Assembly: GCF_005887615.1 (NCBI RefSeq)
Contig: NZ_VANS01000007.1
Coordinates: 24,043 to 88,042 of the forward strand
Source of the DNA: Sulfitobacter sabulilitoris
Lineage (GTDB): Bacteria > Pseudomonadota > Alphaproteobacteria > Rhodobacterales > Rhodobacteraceae
Length of the DNA: 64,000 bases
Reading direction: 5' to 3'
Positions 45,998-54,438 of this stretch are shown here, in pieces. Under the pieces are notes generated by a model, which saw nothing but the letters and a program-made list of their open reading frames with translations, did not search any database and was not told the origin of the DNA. Position 1 is the first letter of the stretch. Each line of letters begins with the position of its first letter. A program made the translations under genes and the position numbers.

Positions 45998-47158
45998 GTG
46001 ACACCCTTCACCTTCAACACCACGAAATCCATCGTCTTTGAAACCGGGGCGGCGGCGCGGCTTGCCGACGTGGCGGGGGCCACCCTGGGGGCGTCATGCC
46101 TGCTGGTCACCGATCCGGGGCTGCGCGACCTGGGTCTGTGCGATCCGGCCATCGCATCGCTGCGCGCGGCGGGCCACGCGGTCACGATCTTCGACGCGGT
46201 CGAGGCCGACCCCTCGCGCGCGACGCTGATGGCGGCGGTCGAGGCGGGGCGCGCGGCGGGCGTGACCGGGGTGCTGGGCTTTGGCGGCGGATCCTCGCAG
46301 GATGTGGCCAAGCTGGCCGCGCTGCTGCTCGGCTCGGGCGAGGATCTGGACGAAGCCTGGGGCGTGGCGCAGGCCAAGGGGCCGCGCCTGCCGCTGGTTC
46401 TGGTGCCGACCACCGCCGGCACCGGGTCAGAGGTGACGCCGGTGTCGATCATCACCGTGGGCGCCGAGGAAAAGCGCGGCGTGTCGTCGCCCGTGATCCT
46501 GCCCGACATCGCAGTGCTGGATGCCGAGCTGACGATGGGCCTGCCCGCCGCGATCACGGCCGCCACCGGCGTCGATGCGATGGTCCACGCGATCGAGGCC
46601 TATGCCTCGCGGAACGCCAACAACAACCCGATGTCGAAACTGCTCGCGCGCGAGGCGCTGCGGCTGCTGGGGGCCAACATAGAAACCGCCGTGGCGCAGG
46701 GCGGCGACCGGAACGCGCGCGAGGCGATGCTGCTGGGCTCGATGCTGGCGGGGCAGGCCTTTGCCAATTCGCCCGTGGCCGCGGTGCATGCGCTGGCCTA
46801 TCCCATCGGCGGCACCTTCCACATCCCGCACGGCCTGTCGAACGCGCTGGTGCTGCCGCATGTGCTGCGCTTCAATGCGCCCGACGCCGGCGCGCTGTAT
46901 GCCGAGATCGCGGCGGACGCCTTTCCGCATCTGGCCGGGGTCGAGGGATCGCAGGCGCGCACCGTCGCCTTCATCGATGCCCTCGCGGATCTGGCGCGGC
47001 GGCTGGGCCTGCCGCCGCGGTTGCGCGACGTCGACATTCCCAAGGACGCGATCGGCAAGATGGCCTCGGATGCGATGCTTCAGGGGCGGCTGCTGGTGAA
47101 CAACCCGCGCGCCCTGTCCGAGCGCGATGCCCGCGCCATCTACGAAGCCGCGTGGTAG
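45998..47158 (+). CDS. Iron-containing alcohol dehydrogenase
   Basis: Predicted 386 aa from a GTG at 45998 with AGGAG 8 nt upstream, giving MTPFTFNTTKSIVFETG as in relatives; an in-frame ATG at 45971 lacks such a site. Group III ADH features: GVLGFGGGSSQDVAKLAALL (NAD binding), VPTTAGTGSEVTPVSII, and metal ligands in GVDAMVHAIEAYAS and AVHALAYPIGGTFHIPHGLSNA. It interconverts an alcohol with an aldehyde or ketone using NAD(P). The next gene is an OYE-type flavin oxidoreductase 107 bp on, with a GC-rich hairpin between, so the two may be expressed separately. Confidence 0.92.
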   Translation: MTPFTFNTTKSIVFETGAAARLADVAGATLGASCLLVTDPGLRDLGLCDPAIASLRAAGHAVTIFDAVEADPSRATLMAAVEAGRAAGVTGVLGFGGGSSQDVAKLAALLLGSGEDLDEAWGVAQAKGPRLPLVLVPTTAGTGSEVTPVSIITVGAEEKRGVSSPVILPDIAVLDAELTMGLPAAITAATGVDAMVHAIEAYASRNANNNPMSKLLAREALRLLGANIETAVAQGGDRNAREAMLLGSMLAGQAFANSPVAAVHALAYPIGGTFHIPHGLSNALVLPHVLRFNAPDAGALYAEIAADAFPHLAGVEGSQARTVAFIDALADLARRLGLPPRLRDVDIPKDAIGKMASDAMLQGRLLVNNPRALSERDARAIYEAAW

Positions 47159-47214
47159 GCGCACCGCCAGGTCCGCACAGGGCCGCGCGCTCCCACTCCA
47201 AACCGTTCTCACCC

Positions 47215-47238
47215 GGCCCGCGCGCGACCGCGCGGCCC
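47215..47238 (+). terminator. GC-rich hairpin between Fe-ADH and OYE genes
   Basis: GGCCCGCGCG and CGCGCGGCC arms around a short loop (imperfect), 57 bp past the ADH stop. No T-tract follows, so it is a weak terminator candidate at best. Confidence 0.35.
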
Positions 47239-47265
47239 CAACCCCCGAAATAGGATTCCCCCCAA

Positions 47266-48381
47266 ATGAACCACCTCTTTCAACCGCTGTCGCTTGGCGA
47301 TCTGACGCTGGAAAACCGTATCGTCATCGCGCCGATGTGCGAATATTCCGCCATCGACGGCAACGCCCAGGACTGGCATCTGATCCACCTGGGGCACCTG
47401 GCGTTGTCCGGCGCCGGGCTGCTGATCCTCGAAGCGACCGCGGTCTCGCCGGAAGGTCGGATTTCGCCGCAGGACCTGGGGCTCTATTCGGACGACAACG
47501 AAGCGGCGCTGGCGCGGGTCCTGACCGCCATCGCGCGGTATTCCGACATGCCGGTCGCGATCCAGCTGTCGCACGCCGGGCGCAAGGGATCGAGCTTTGC
47601 CCCCTGGGACGGCGGCGCGCAGATCGCGCCCGATGCGCCGGACGGCTGGAAGACCGAAGCGCCGTCGGCGCTGCCCCATGCGGAGGGCGAGGACAGTCCC
47701 GTGGCGCTGGACGCGGCGGGGCTTGCGCGGGTCAAGGCGGATTTCGTGCGCGCGGCGCAGCGCGCGGTCCGGCTTGGCCTTGGCGGCATCGAGCTTCACA
47801 TGGCGCATGGCTATCTGCTGCATCAGTTCCTGTCGCCGCTGGCGAACCGGCGCGACGATGCCTACGGCGGCAGTCTGGACAACCGGATGCGGTTCCCGCT
47901 CGAGGTGTTCGACGCGGTCAAGGCGGCCGTGCCCTCAGAAATTCCTGTCTGGATCCGTGTCTCGGCCACCGACTGGGTGCCGGGCGGCTGGGACATGGAC
48001 GGCACGCTGGCGCTGTCGGCAGCGGTCCGGGATCGGGGCGCGGCCGCGATCCACGTCACCTCGGGCGGGGTGTCGCCCCGGCAGCAGATCAAGCTTGAGC
48101 CGGGCTATCAGGTGCCCTTTGCCGAACGGATCAAGGCCGAGACCGGTCTTGCGACCATCGCCGTTGGCCTGATCACCGATCCTGCGCAGGCCGAAGAGAT
48201 CCTGGCCACCGGAAAGGCCGATGCCGTGGCGCTGGCGCGCGGGATGCTCTACGATCCGCGTTGGCCGTGGCACGCCGCCGCCGAACTGGGCGCGGAGGTG
48301 TCGGCTCCAAAGCAGTACTGGCGTTCTCAACCGCGTGAATTCAAGACGCTGTTCCGGGACATGAAGATCGGGCAACGCTAA
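47266..48381 (+). CDS. NADH:flavin oxidoreductase of the OYE (YqjM-like) family
   Basis: Predicted 371 aa. FMN TIM-barrel with ENRIVIAPMCEYSA (the Cys that tunes FMN in YqjM-type ene-reductases), QLSHAGRKGS, GIELHMAHGYLLHQFLSPLAN, YGGSLDNRMRFPLEV and VTSGGVSP. These enzymes reduce activated C=C bonds with NAD(P)H. The substrate is unknown; a coupled alcohol/enone route with the preceding alcohol dehydrogenase is possible but speculative. Confidence 0.93.
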   Translation: MNHLFQPLSLGDLTLENRIVIAPMCEYSAIDGNAQDWHLIHLGHLALSGAGLLILEATAVSPEGRISPQDLGLYSDDNEAALARVLTAIARYSDMPVAIQLSHAGRKGSSFAPWDGGAQIAPDAPDGWKTEAPSALPHAEGEDSPVALDAAGLARVKADFVRAAQRAVRLGLGGIELHMAHGYLLHQFLSPLANRRDDAYGGSLDNRMRFPLEVFDAVKAAVPSEIPVWIRVSATDWVPGGWDMDGTLALSAAVRDRGAAAIHVTSGGVSPRQQIKLEPGYQVPFAERIKAETGLATIAVGLITDPAQAEEILATGKADAVALARGMLYDPRWPWHAAAELGAEVSAPKQYWRSQPREFKTLFRDMKIGQR

Positions 48382-48852
48382 GCGACGGGGCGGCGCGTTC
48401 GGCACGGTGAATGGTGATTCTCGTGCCCGCGACCGCGCTGTGACGGCGGCAAGGGGCACGGGTGTGCATGGCGCGCGCGTGCGCGTCCCGACCGTTTTGG
48501 GGCTCGGTGCGGCCCGCAATGGCAGGCCCGGGCGCACCCGGCGTAATTTTTCGAAAAATTGATGAAAATCAATATGCAACACTGCGATCCTGCATTGACT
48601 GCGTCCAGTCGCGGGCGGTTGCGGGCACGGCGTTTCGGCATTTCGGTTCGGCGGGGTCACTGCAAGAATCTTGTTGACGCAACGGCATCCGCGCAACAGT
48701 GTCGTACAAACAGACAATAACGATCGGCGCGGCCCAGTCCGGGAGGAGGACACCGGCCGCAGACCGATTGATCCGTGCCCGCAACCTGTTGCGCGGCGCG
48801 GCACCAACTGGGAACGGATCATGGCATCCGTGACTGTCTTAGGGAGGAGACA
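48382..48852. other. 471-bp intergenic region upstream of the LIV-type operon
   Basis: No gene. It contains an inverted CGTGCCC/GGGCACG pair (48422-48460, possible weak terminator for the OYE gene), a perfect 16-bp palindrome (48545-48560) with a second dyad overlapping it, and a TGTTG/CAACA pair (48672-48698) nearer the operon. No sure -35/-10 was picked. Confidence 0.45.
48545..48572. promoter_or_regulatory. Overlapping palindromes, possible operator
   Basis: AATTTTTCGAAAAATT (48545-48560) is a perfect 16-bp palindrome; TTGAT-GAAA-ATCAA (48559-48572) overlaps its end. An AT-rich dyad pair about 290 bp before the binding-protein gene is a candidate site for the FadR-type regulator encoded further down. 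Confidence 0.45.
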
Positions 48853-50175
48853 ATGACGATGAAGAGCACAAGAATGGGCGGCGCATTGGCCGCACTGACC
48901 GTGGCGGCCGGACTGGCCGGGCCCGCGGCGGCACAGGACGACACCTTCAAGATCGGGGTGATCACCTTCCTGTCGGGGCAGGCGGCGGAAAGCTTTGGCG
49001 TGCCGGCCTGGAACGGCGGCAAGCTGCTGGTCGAGATGTTGAACGAAGGCGGCAAGATGCCCGCGCCCTACGACACCAAGGGCTTTGGCGGGTTGAACAT
49101 CGAAGTCGTCGTCGTGGACGAGGCGGGCGGCGCGACCAAGCAGGTACAGGAATTCCGCAACCTGGTGCAGCGCGAAGAGGTCGATGCGGTCGTGGGCTAC
49201 GTGTCCTCGGGCGATTGCCTGGCGATCCCGCCGGTGGCGGATGAACTCAAGGCCTTCACCATCCTCTACGATTGCGGCACGCCGCGCGTGTTCGAGGACG
49301 GCAGTTTCGAGTACGTGTTCCGCACCGCGGCGCACGCGACCATGGATAACGTCAGCCTGGCGCGCTACCTCAAGTCGCGCAATTTCGACGTGCCGAGCTT
49401 TGCCGGCCTGAACCAGGACTACGCCTGGGGCCAGGACAGCTGGGCGGATTTCACCGGCTCGATGGCGCAGCTTTTCCCGGATGCGGAGGTCAAGACCGCC
49501 CTGTTCCCGAAATTCGGCGCGGGCCAGTACGGCACCGAGATCTCCGCCTTGCTGCGCGAACGCGCGGCGGTCGTGCACTCCTCGAACTGGGGCGGCGATC
49601 TGCAGGGGTTCTTGATCCAGGCCACGGCGCGCGGGCTGCATGAACGCTCGCAACTGGCGCTGGCGGCGGGCGATCACGTCATCCCGCAGTTGCAGGACAA
49701 GATGCCCGACGGCGTCATCCTTGGCGCGCGCGGCGTCAACGGCCTGGCGGCCAAGGCGCGCGGCGGCGAATTGCAGGAGCTGACCGACACGTTGTGGGAC
49801 GCCTACGAGGCGGAATACGGCGTGTTCCCGGTGCAGGCGCCGTTCCGGATGTGGCAGGCGCTGCTGGGTCTCAAGACGGCCGTCGAAAAGGCGATGGCCG
49901 ACAATGGCGGCACCAAGCCCACGGACGAGCAACTGGCCGCGGCGATGAAGGGGCTGGAGTGGGATGCGCCTTCGGGTCACATCGAGATGGCCCTGGCCGA
50001 CGGACACCAGGCGATCCAACCCAACGCCATCGGCACGACCAAGTGGAATGCCGAGGAAGGGCGGATGGAACTGGTCGACGTGGAGTACTTTGATGCGCGG
50101 TGCGTCAACCCGCCCGAGGGTATGAAGGCGCAGGAATGGCTGGCCCAGGGGTTCCCCGGCGCCAAGTGTGACTGA
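48853..50175 (+). CDS. LIV-type ABC transporter substrate-binding protein
   Basis: Predicted 440 aa from ATG 48853, with GGGAGGAGA about 4-7 nt upstream. Residues 1-28 form a signal peptide (MGGALAALTVAAGLAGPAAAQ). The mature protein is a periplasmic-binding fold type I like LivJ/AmiC: FKIGVITFLSGQAAESFGVP, VVDEAGGATKQVQEFRNLV, ALLRERAAVVHSSNWGGDLQ. The ligand is probably not an amino acid, since the operon is tied to an acyl-CoA catabolic cluster; an organic acid is more likely. Followed by two permeases and two ATPases. Confidence 0.92.
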   Translation: MTMKSTRMGGALAALTVAAGLAGPAAAQDDTFKIGVITFLSGQAAESFGVPAWNGGKLLVEMLNEGGKMPAPYDTKGFGGLNIEVVVVDEAGGATKQVQEFRNLVQREEVDAVVGYVSSGDCLAIPPVADELKAFTILYDCGTPRVFEDGSFEYVFRTAAHATMDNVSLARYLKSRNFDVPSFAGLNQDYAWGQDSWADFTGSMAQLFPDAEVKTALFPKFGAGQYGTEISALLRERAAVVHSSNWGGDLQGFLIQATARGLHERSQLALAAGDHVIPQLQDKMPDGVILGARGVNGLAAKARGGELQELTDTLWDAYEAEYGVFPVQAPFRMWQALLGLKTAVEKAMADNGGTKPTDEQLAAAMKGLEWDAPSGHIEMALADGHQAIQPNAIGTTKWNAEEGRMELVDVEYFDARCVNPPEGMKAQEWLAQGFPGAKCD

Positions 50176-50260
50176 GGCCTGAAGCCCTGACCCACCCGCC
50201 CGCCGCCACCCCTGTCGCGGCGGGCGTTCCTTCCCGACCAAACCCACGGATCCCCGAGTT

Positions 50261-51163
50261 ATGGACTTAGTCGCCACCATCCTGGTCGATGGGCTGATAT
50301 ACGCCGGTTGGCTGTTCATCGTCTCCGTCGGCCTGACGCTCGTCTTCGGCGTGCTCAATATTCTCAACATCGCGCACGGCAGCCTCTACGCCATCGGCGC
50401 CTATGCCTCGGCTTCGCTGGTCGGGCTGTATTTCGCCGCGGGCGGTGACGCCGTGCCGTGGGGCAGCTACGCCGCCCTGATCCTTGCCGCCGTTCTCGTG
50501 GCGCTGGTGCTGGGGCCGCTGCTGGAACGCGGTCTGCTGCGGTTCTTTTACGGTCGCGACGAGGTGCTGAACGTGCTGGTGACCTATGCCGTGTTCCTGA
50601 TCCTCGAGGACGTGATGAAGCTGATCTGGGGCGTGAACCCCTATTTCGTGTATGAGCCTTACACCCTTCTGGGCGATGTCGAGATCGGGCCGCTGTTCTA
50701 TGTCGGCTACGACTTCGCGGTGATCGGCGCGGCCATCGTGGTCGGGCTGGCGGTCTGGCTCACGCTCAACCGTACCAAGATCGGCAAGATCGTTCTGGCC
50801 GTGATCCACGATTCGGAAATGAGCGAGACAATGGGTGTGAACGTGCCGCGCATCTACCTGGGCGCCTTCATGGCCGGGGCGTTCCTCGCGGCGCTTGGCG
50901 GCGCGCTGACCGCGCCGATGATCTCGGTCACGCCGGGGCTTGGGGTGAATGTGATCATCGTGGCCTTTGCGGTGGTCATCATCGGCGGGCTGGGGTCCGT
51001 GCCGGGCGCGGCCATCGGGGCCGTGATGGTCGGGATCAGCCGCGCGGCGTCGGTCCACCTCGTGCCCGAGGCCGAGCTGTTCATCATCTATTTCGTGATG
51101 GCCATCGTGCTGCTGTTCCGGCCCGAAGGACTGTTCGCGAAAACACAGGCGAGAAAGATATGA
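50261..51163 (+). CDS. LivH-type ABC transporter permease
   Basis: Predicted 300 aa with about eight membrane spans. LIV-type permease signatures are VFGVLNILNIAHGSLYAIGAY near the N-terminus and VAFAVVIIGGLGSVPGAAIG near the C-terminus (the coupling segment to the ATPase). It pairs with the LivM-type permease that overlaps it by 4 nt. Confidence 0.93.
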   Translation: MDLVATILVDGLIYAGWLFIVSVGLTLVFGVLNILNIAHGSLYAIGAYASASLVGLYFAAGGDAVPWGSYAALILAAVLVALVLGPLLERGLLRFFYGRDEVLNVLVTYAVFLILEDVMKLIWGVNPYFVYEPYTLLGDVEIGPLFYVGYDFAVIGAAIVVGLAVWLTLNRTKIGKIVLAVIHDSEMSETMGVNVPRIYLGAFMAGAFLAALGGALTAPMISVTPGLGVNVIIVAFAVVIIGGLGSVPGAAIGAVMVGISRAASVHLVPEAELFIIYFVMAIVLLFRPEGLFAKTQARKI

Positions 51164-52101
51164 TGCGTTCCAACCTCCTGCTCAGTGCGTTCGGGGCGTT
51201 TGCCGTGCTCGCCGCTGGCTCCGTGATCCTGCCCGACTGGGCGATGTTCCTGTTTGCGATGGCGCTGGCCAAGGGGCTGGTCTGCCTCGGTATCGTCGGC
51301 ATGATGCGCGGCGGCCTCGTGTCGTTCGGGCAGGGGCTCTACTATTGCCTCGGCGCCTATACCGCGACACTCGTCGCAGGCAGCTTCGGGGTCTCCGACA
51401 TCTTCCTGCTGACGCTGCTCAGCGCGGGTGTCTGCCTGCTGGTGGGCGCGGCCTTCGGCCCCCTGCTGGCGAATTACCGGGGGATCTTCTTTGCGATGCT
51501 GTCGCTGGCGCTGTCGATGGTGCTGTACGGATCGCTGTCCAAGATGTCCTTTATCGGCGGCACCGACGGGCTGAACATCGCGGCCCCCACATTTCTGGGC
51601 TGGGCGCCCGAAGGCCGCCCGCTGCAGACGGCGCTCTACATCTATGTCACGGCGCTGGTGGTGATCGCGGGCACCCTGATGCGGATCTTTTTCGACAGCG
51701 AACAGGGGTTGATCACGCTGGCCACCCGCGACAACGAACTGCGGGTCGAATACCTCGGCGCGTCGGTGCGCAACGTCATGAGCTATACCTATGTCTTCGG
51801 CGCGGTCCTGGGCGGCATCGGCGGAACCATCGCCGTGCTGGCGCTGGGCCACGTCGATCCGGAGTTCGCGTTCTGGACGACCTCGGGCGAGTTCGTCTTC
51901 GTGGCGATCCTCGCGGGCTACCTGTCGGTCCCGGCGGTCTTCGTGGCGGCGATCATCCTCGAAATGGTGCGGTCGTTTTCCAACCTCTACTTTCCCAACA
52001 CCTGGCAACTGGCGCTTGGCATCTTCCTGCTTGCGGTCATCGTCATGCTGCCCAACGGGCTGGGATCGCTGGTGCGCCGCCGCAAGGAGGACGCGACATG
52101 A
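51160..52101 (+). CDS. LivM-type ABC transporter permease
   Basis: Predicted 313 aa, ATG overlapping the LivH-type stop (ATGA). About nine spans; LVSFGQGLYYCLGAYTATL and the ATRDNELRVEYLGASVRNV cytoplasmic loop are typical. Forms the heterodimeric membrane channel with the previous gene product. Confidence 0.92.
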   Translation: MMRSNLLLSAFGAFAVLAAGSVILPDWAMFLFAMALAKGLVCLGIVGMMRGGLVSFGQGLYYCLGAYTATLVAGSFGVSDIFLLTLLSAGVCLLVGAAFGPLLANYRGIFFAMLSLALSMVLYGSLSKMSFIGGTDGLNIAAPTFLGWAPEGRPLQTALYIYVTALVVIAGTLMRIFFDSEQGLITLATRDNELRVEYLGASVRNVMSYTYVFGAVLGGIGGTIAVLALGHVDPEFAFWTTSGEFVFVAILAGYLSVPAVFVAAIILEMVRSFSNLYFPNTWQLALGIFLLAVIVMLPNGLGSLVRRRKEDAT

Positions 52102-52850
52102 GCCAATCGGTACTGGATGTCCGCGACGTGCAGAAGTCTTTCGGCGCGGTCACCGCGGCTCAGGACATATCGGTGTCTGTGCCCGAGGGAGCGGTCTATT
52201 CGCTGATCGGGACCAATGGCGCGGGCAAGACGACCTTCGTCAACATGGTCACCGGCTATATCAAACCCGATTCCGGGTCGATCACCTTTGGCGGGCGCAA
52301 CATCACCGGGCTCGCACCGCGCCAGATCACGCGGCTGGGCATTCACCGCTCGTTCCAGATCGCGCAGCTTTGCAACGAACTGACGGTCGAGGAAAACATG
52401 CTGGTGGCCGGCGCCATTCACGCCAGCGGCCGCCCGTCGTTCCTGCGCAGCGCGCATGACGCCCGGGCCCGCGAACGCGCCGTCGCCACGCTGGAGCGAT
52501 TCCGCATCGCCGAGCACCGCCACAGGCTGATCCCGGAACTGTCGGGCGGGGTCAAGAAACTGCTGGATATCGCGATGGCGATGGCCGGGGACACCAAGGT
52601 GATGCTGCTCGATGAACCCACCTCGGGCGTGGCGGCGGACGAGAAATTCCCGATCATGGATCTGGTGATAGAGGCCCTGCGCGCCGAGGGGGTGACAGTG
52701 ATCTTCGTGGAGCATGACATGGATATCGTGACGCGCTATTCCGAACGGGTTCTGGCCTTCTACGATGGCCGCATCATCGCCGACGACGCCCCCGACGAGG
52801 TGCTGTCGGACGCCGATGTGCGCCGCTACGTGACGGGGGCGCCGGCATGA
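52098..52850 (+). CDS. LivG-type ABC transporter ATPase
   Basis: Predicted 250 aa from ATG 52098 (AAGGAGG upstream), overlapping the LivM-type stop by ATGA. Walker A GTNGAGKTT, Q-loop RSFQIAQLCNELTVEEN, signature LSGGVKKLLDIAMAM and Walker B VMLLDEPTSGV are intact. One of the two ATPases of the importer. Confidence 0.94.
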   Translation: MSQSVLDVRDVQKSFGAVTAAQDISVSVPEGAVYSLIGTNGAGKTTFVNMVTGYIKPDSGSITFGGRNITGLAPRQITRLGIHRSFQIAQLCNELTVEENMLVAGAIHASGRPSFLRSAHDARARERAVATLERFRIAEHRHRLIPELSGGVKKLLDIAMAMAGDTKVMLLDEPTSGVAADEKFPIMDLVIEALRAEGVTVIFVEHDMDIVTRYSERVLAFYDGRIIADDAPDEVLSDADVRRYVTGAPA

Positions 52851-53527
52851 CCCTGACCCTTGAGAACGTCGAAGTCACCATTCAGGCCGCGCCCATCCTG
52901 CGCGGCGTCAGCTTTGAGTTGGGCAATGGCGAACGCCTCGGGCTGGTGGGGCGCAACGGCGCGGGCAAGACCACCGTTATGCGCACGATCACCGGGCTGG
53001 CCAATCTGGCGGGGGGCCGCGTGTCGTGGAACGGCGAGGACATATCCCAGATGCCGCCCCGCGAGCGCGCGCGCCTCGGGTTCGGCTACATGCCCGAGGA
53101 TCGGCGTCTGGTGCCGGACCTCACGGTCGAGGAAAACATGCTGCTGCCCGCATGGGCCAACAGCGACATCGACGGCGATACCGGGCTTGCCTTCGTTTAT
53201 GACCTGATGCCGGAACTGACGCAGATGGCCGCGCGCAAGGCGTTGTTGCTGTCGGGCGGGCAGCAAAAGATGGTCGCGCTGGGCCGTGCGCTGATCGCGG
53301 GCCGTCGGGTGCTGCTGCTGGACGAGCCGTTCGAGGGCGTCGCGCCCGCGCTGGCCAAGCGGATATCGGAAGTGATCACATCGCTGCGGGGCGAGGGGCT
53401 TTCGGTGCTGATCGCGCAGTCGGAACTGAGCCATTCGCTGGACCTGTTGCAGCGCGAATGCGTCATCGAGCGTGGCGAGATCATCAAGGTCAACGTGATC
53501 GACGCCAAACCGGCGGCGCAGGCCTGA
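52847..53527 (+). CDS. LivF-type ABC transporter ATPase
   Basis: Predicted 226 aa, ATGA overlap with the LivG-type gene. Walker A GRNGAGKTT, FGYMPEDRRLVPDLTVEEN, signature LSGGQQKMVALGRALIAG and Walker B VLLLDEPFEGVAP. The second ATPase of the importer and the last transporter gene; the regulator follows 79 bp on. Confidence 0.94.
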   Translation: MTLTLENVEVTIQAAPILRGVSFELGNGERLGLVGRNGAGKTTVMRTITGLANLAGGRVSWNGEDISQMPPRERARLGFGYMPEDRRLVPDLTVEENMLLPAWANSDIDGDTGLAFVYDLMPELTQMAARKALLLSGGQQKMVALGRALIAGRRVLLLDEPFEGVAPALAKRISEVITSLRGEGLSVLIAQSELSHSLDLLQRECVIERGEIIKVNVIDAKPAAQA

Positions 53528-53606
53528 CGAAGGGGCGGCGACACGATGCAAGCCAGGATGCAAGCCACGAGGACCCTCCGCACCGCATCGAGACAGAGGC
53601 GACCCG

Positions 53607-54380
53607 GTGACGATGGCGCTTAAACCCAAAGCCCTGCGTGTCCAGCACGCCTATGAACAGGTCTCGAACGAGATCGAGGCGCAGATCCTGAGCGGCTCGC
53701 TGAAGCCCGGCGACACTTTGCCGGGCGAGGTCGAGATGGCGGGCATGTTCGGCGTCAACCGATCCACCGTGCGCGAGGGGATCCGCCGGTTGGAATGCGA
53801 AGGGTTCGTCCGTCGCATCTCGCCGCGCAAGATGGCGGTCAGTATTCCACGCATGGCCGAACTGTCGTCGCGCCAGACACGCGCGCTGAGCATGCTGGAT
53901 GTCACTTTTGACGAATTGTGGCATGTGGCCGTCGCGACCGAACCGCTGGCGGCGGCCCTAGCCGCGCAACATGCCGACCGGGACGACCTGGCCGCGCTCG
54001 ACGAGATGCAGGCCGCGCTCGAGGCGGCGGAGGGCGAAGGCCGCGTCTCGGTCGAGATCGACACCGCCTTTCATTCGCGGGTGGCCGCCGCCAGCAAGAA
54101 CCGTGTACTGCAACTCGCGCGCGAGCCCATCGGGTTCCTGCTCTACAGCGGGATCGACGCGCTGATCCCCGAATTGCCGCAGGCCATGGCGCGGCAGGTG
54201 GTGGCGCACGCCCATGTGATCGATGCGATCCGCGCCCGCGACCCCAACCGCGCGCGCGACTGGATGCGCCGCCACATCGACGATTTCCGCCGCGGCTACA
54301 TTCAGGCTGGGCTGCCGCTCGATGCGCCTATCGACGGGGTCGCGTCCCGCCTGGCCGACCTTGGCCAGGGGGAGGCATGA
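53607..54380 (+). CDS. GntR/FadR-family transcriptional regulator
   Basis: Predicted 257 aa; starts M-A-L-K-P-K or from the preceding ATG. N-terminal GntR winged helix (about 8-78: LKPGDTLPGEVEMAGMF, VNRSTVREGIRRLECEGFV) followed by an all-helical FCD-type ligand-binding domain (DTAFHSRVAAASKNRVLQLA carries a likely metal His). FadR-subfamily regulators sense carboxylates or acyl-CoA. It stands between the LIV-type importer and the acyl-CoA genes and probably represses both. Confidence 0.9.
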   Translation: MTMALKPKALRVQHAYEQVSNEIEAQILSGSLKPGDTLPGEVEMAGMFGVNRSTVREGIRRLECEGFVRRISPRKMAVSIPRMAELSSRQTRALSMLDVTFDELWHVAVATEPLAAALAAQHADRDDLAALDEMQAALEAAEGEGRVSVEIDTAFHSRVAAASKNRVLQLAREPIGFLLYSGIDALIPELPQAMARQVVAHAHVIDAIRARDPNRARDWMRRHIDDFRRGYIQAGLPLDAPIDGVASRLADLGQGEA

Positions 54381-54438
54381 TGCGCCGCGCCGCTTTGCCA
54401 CGCCGGGCGCGCCGGACCCTGCGCAGGGACGTCGCATC

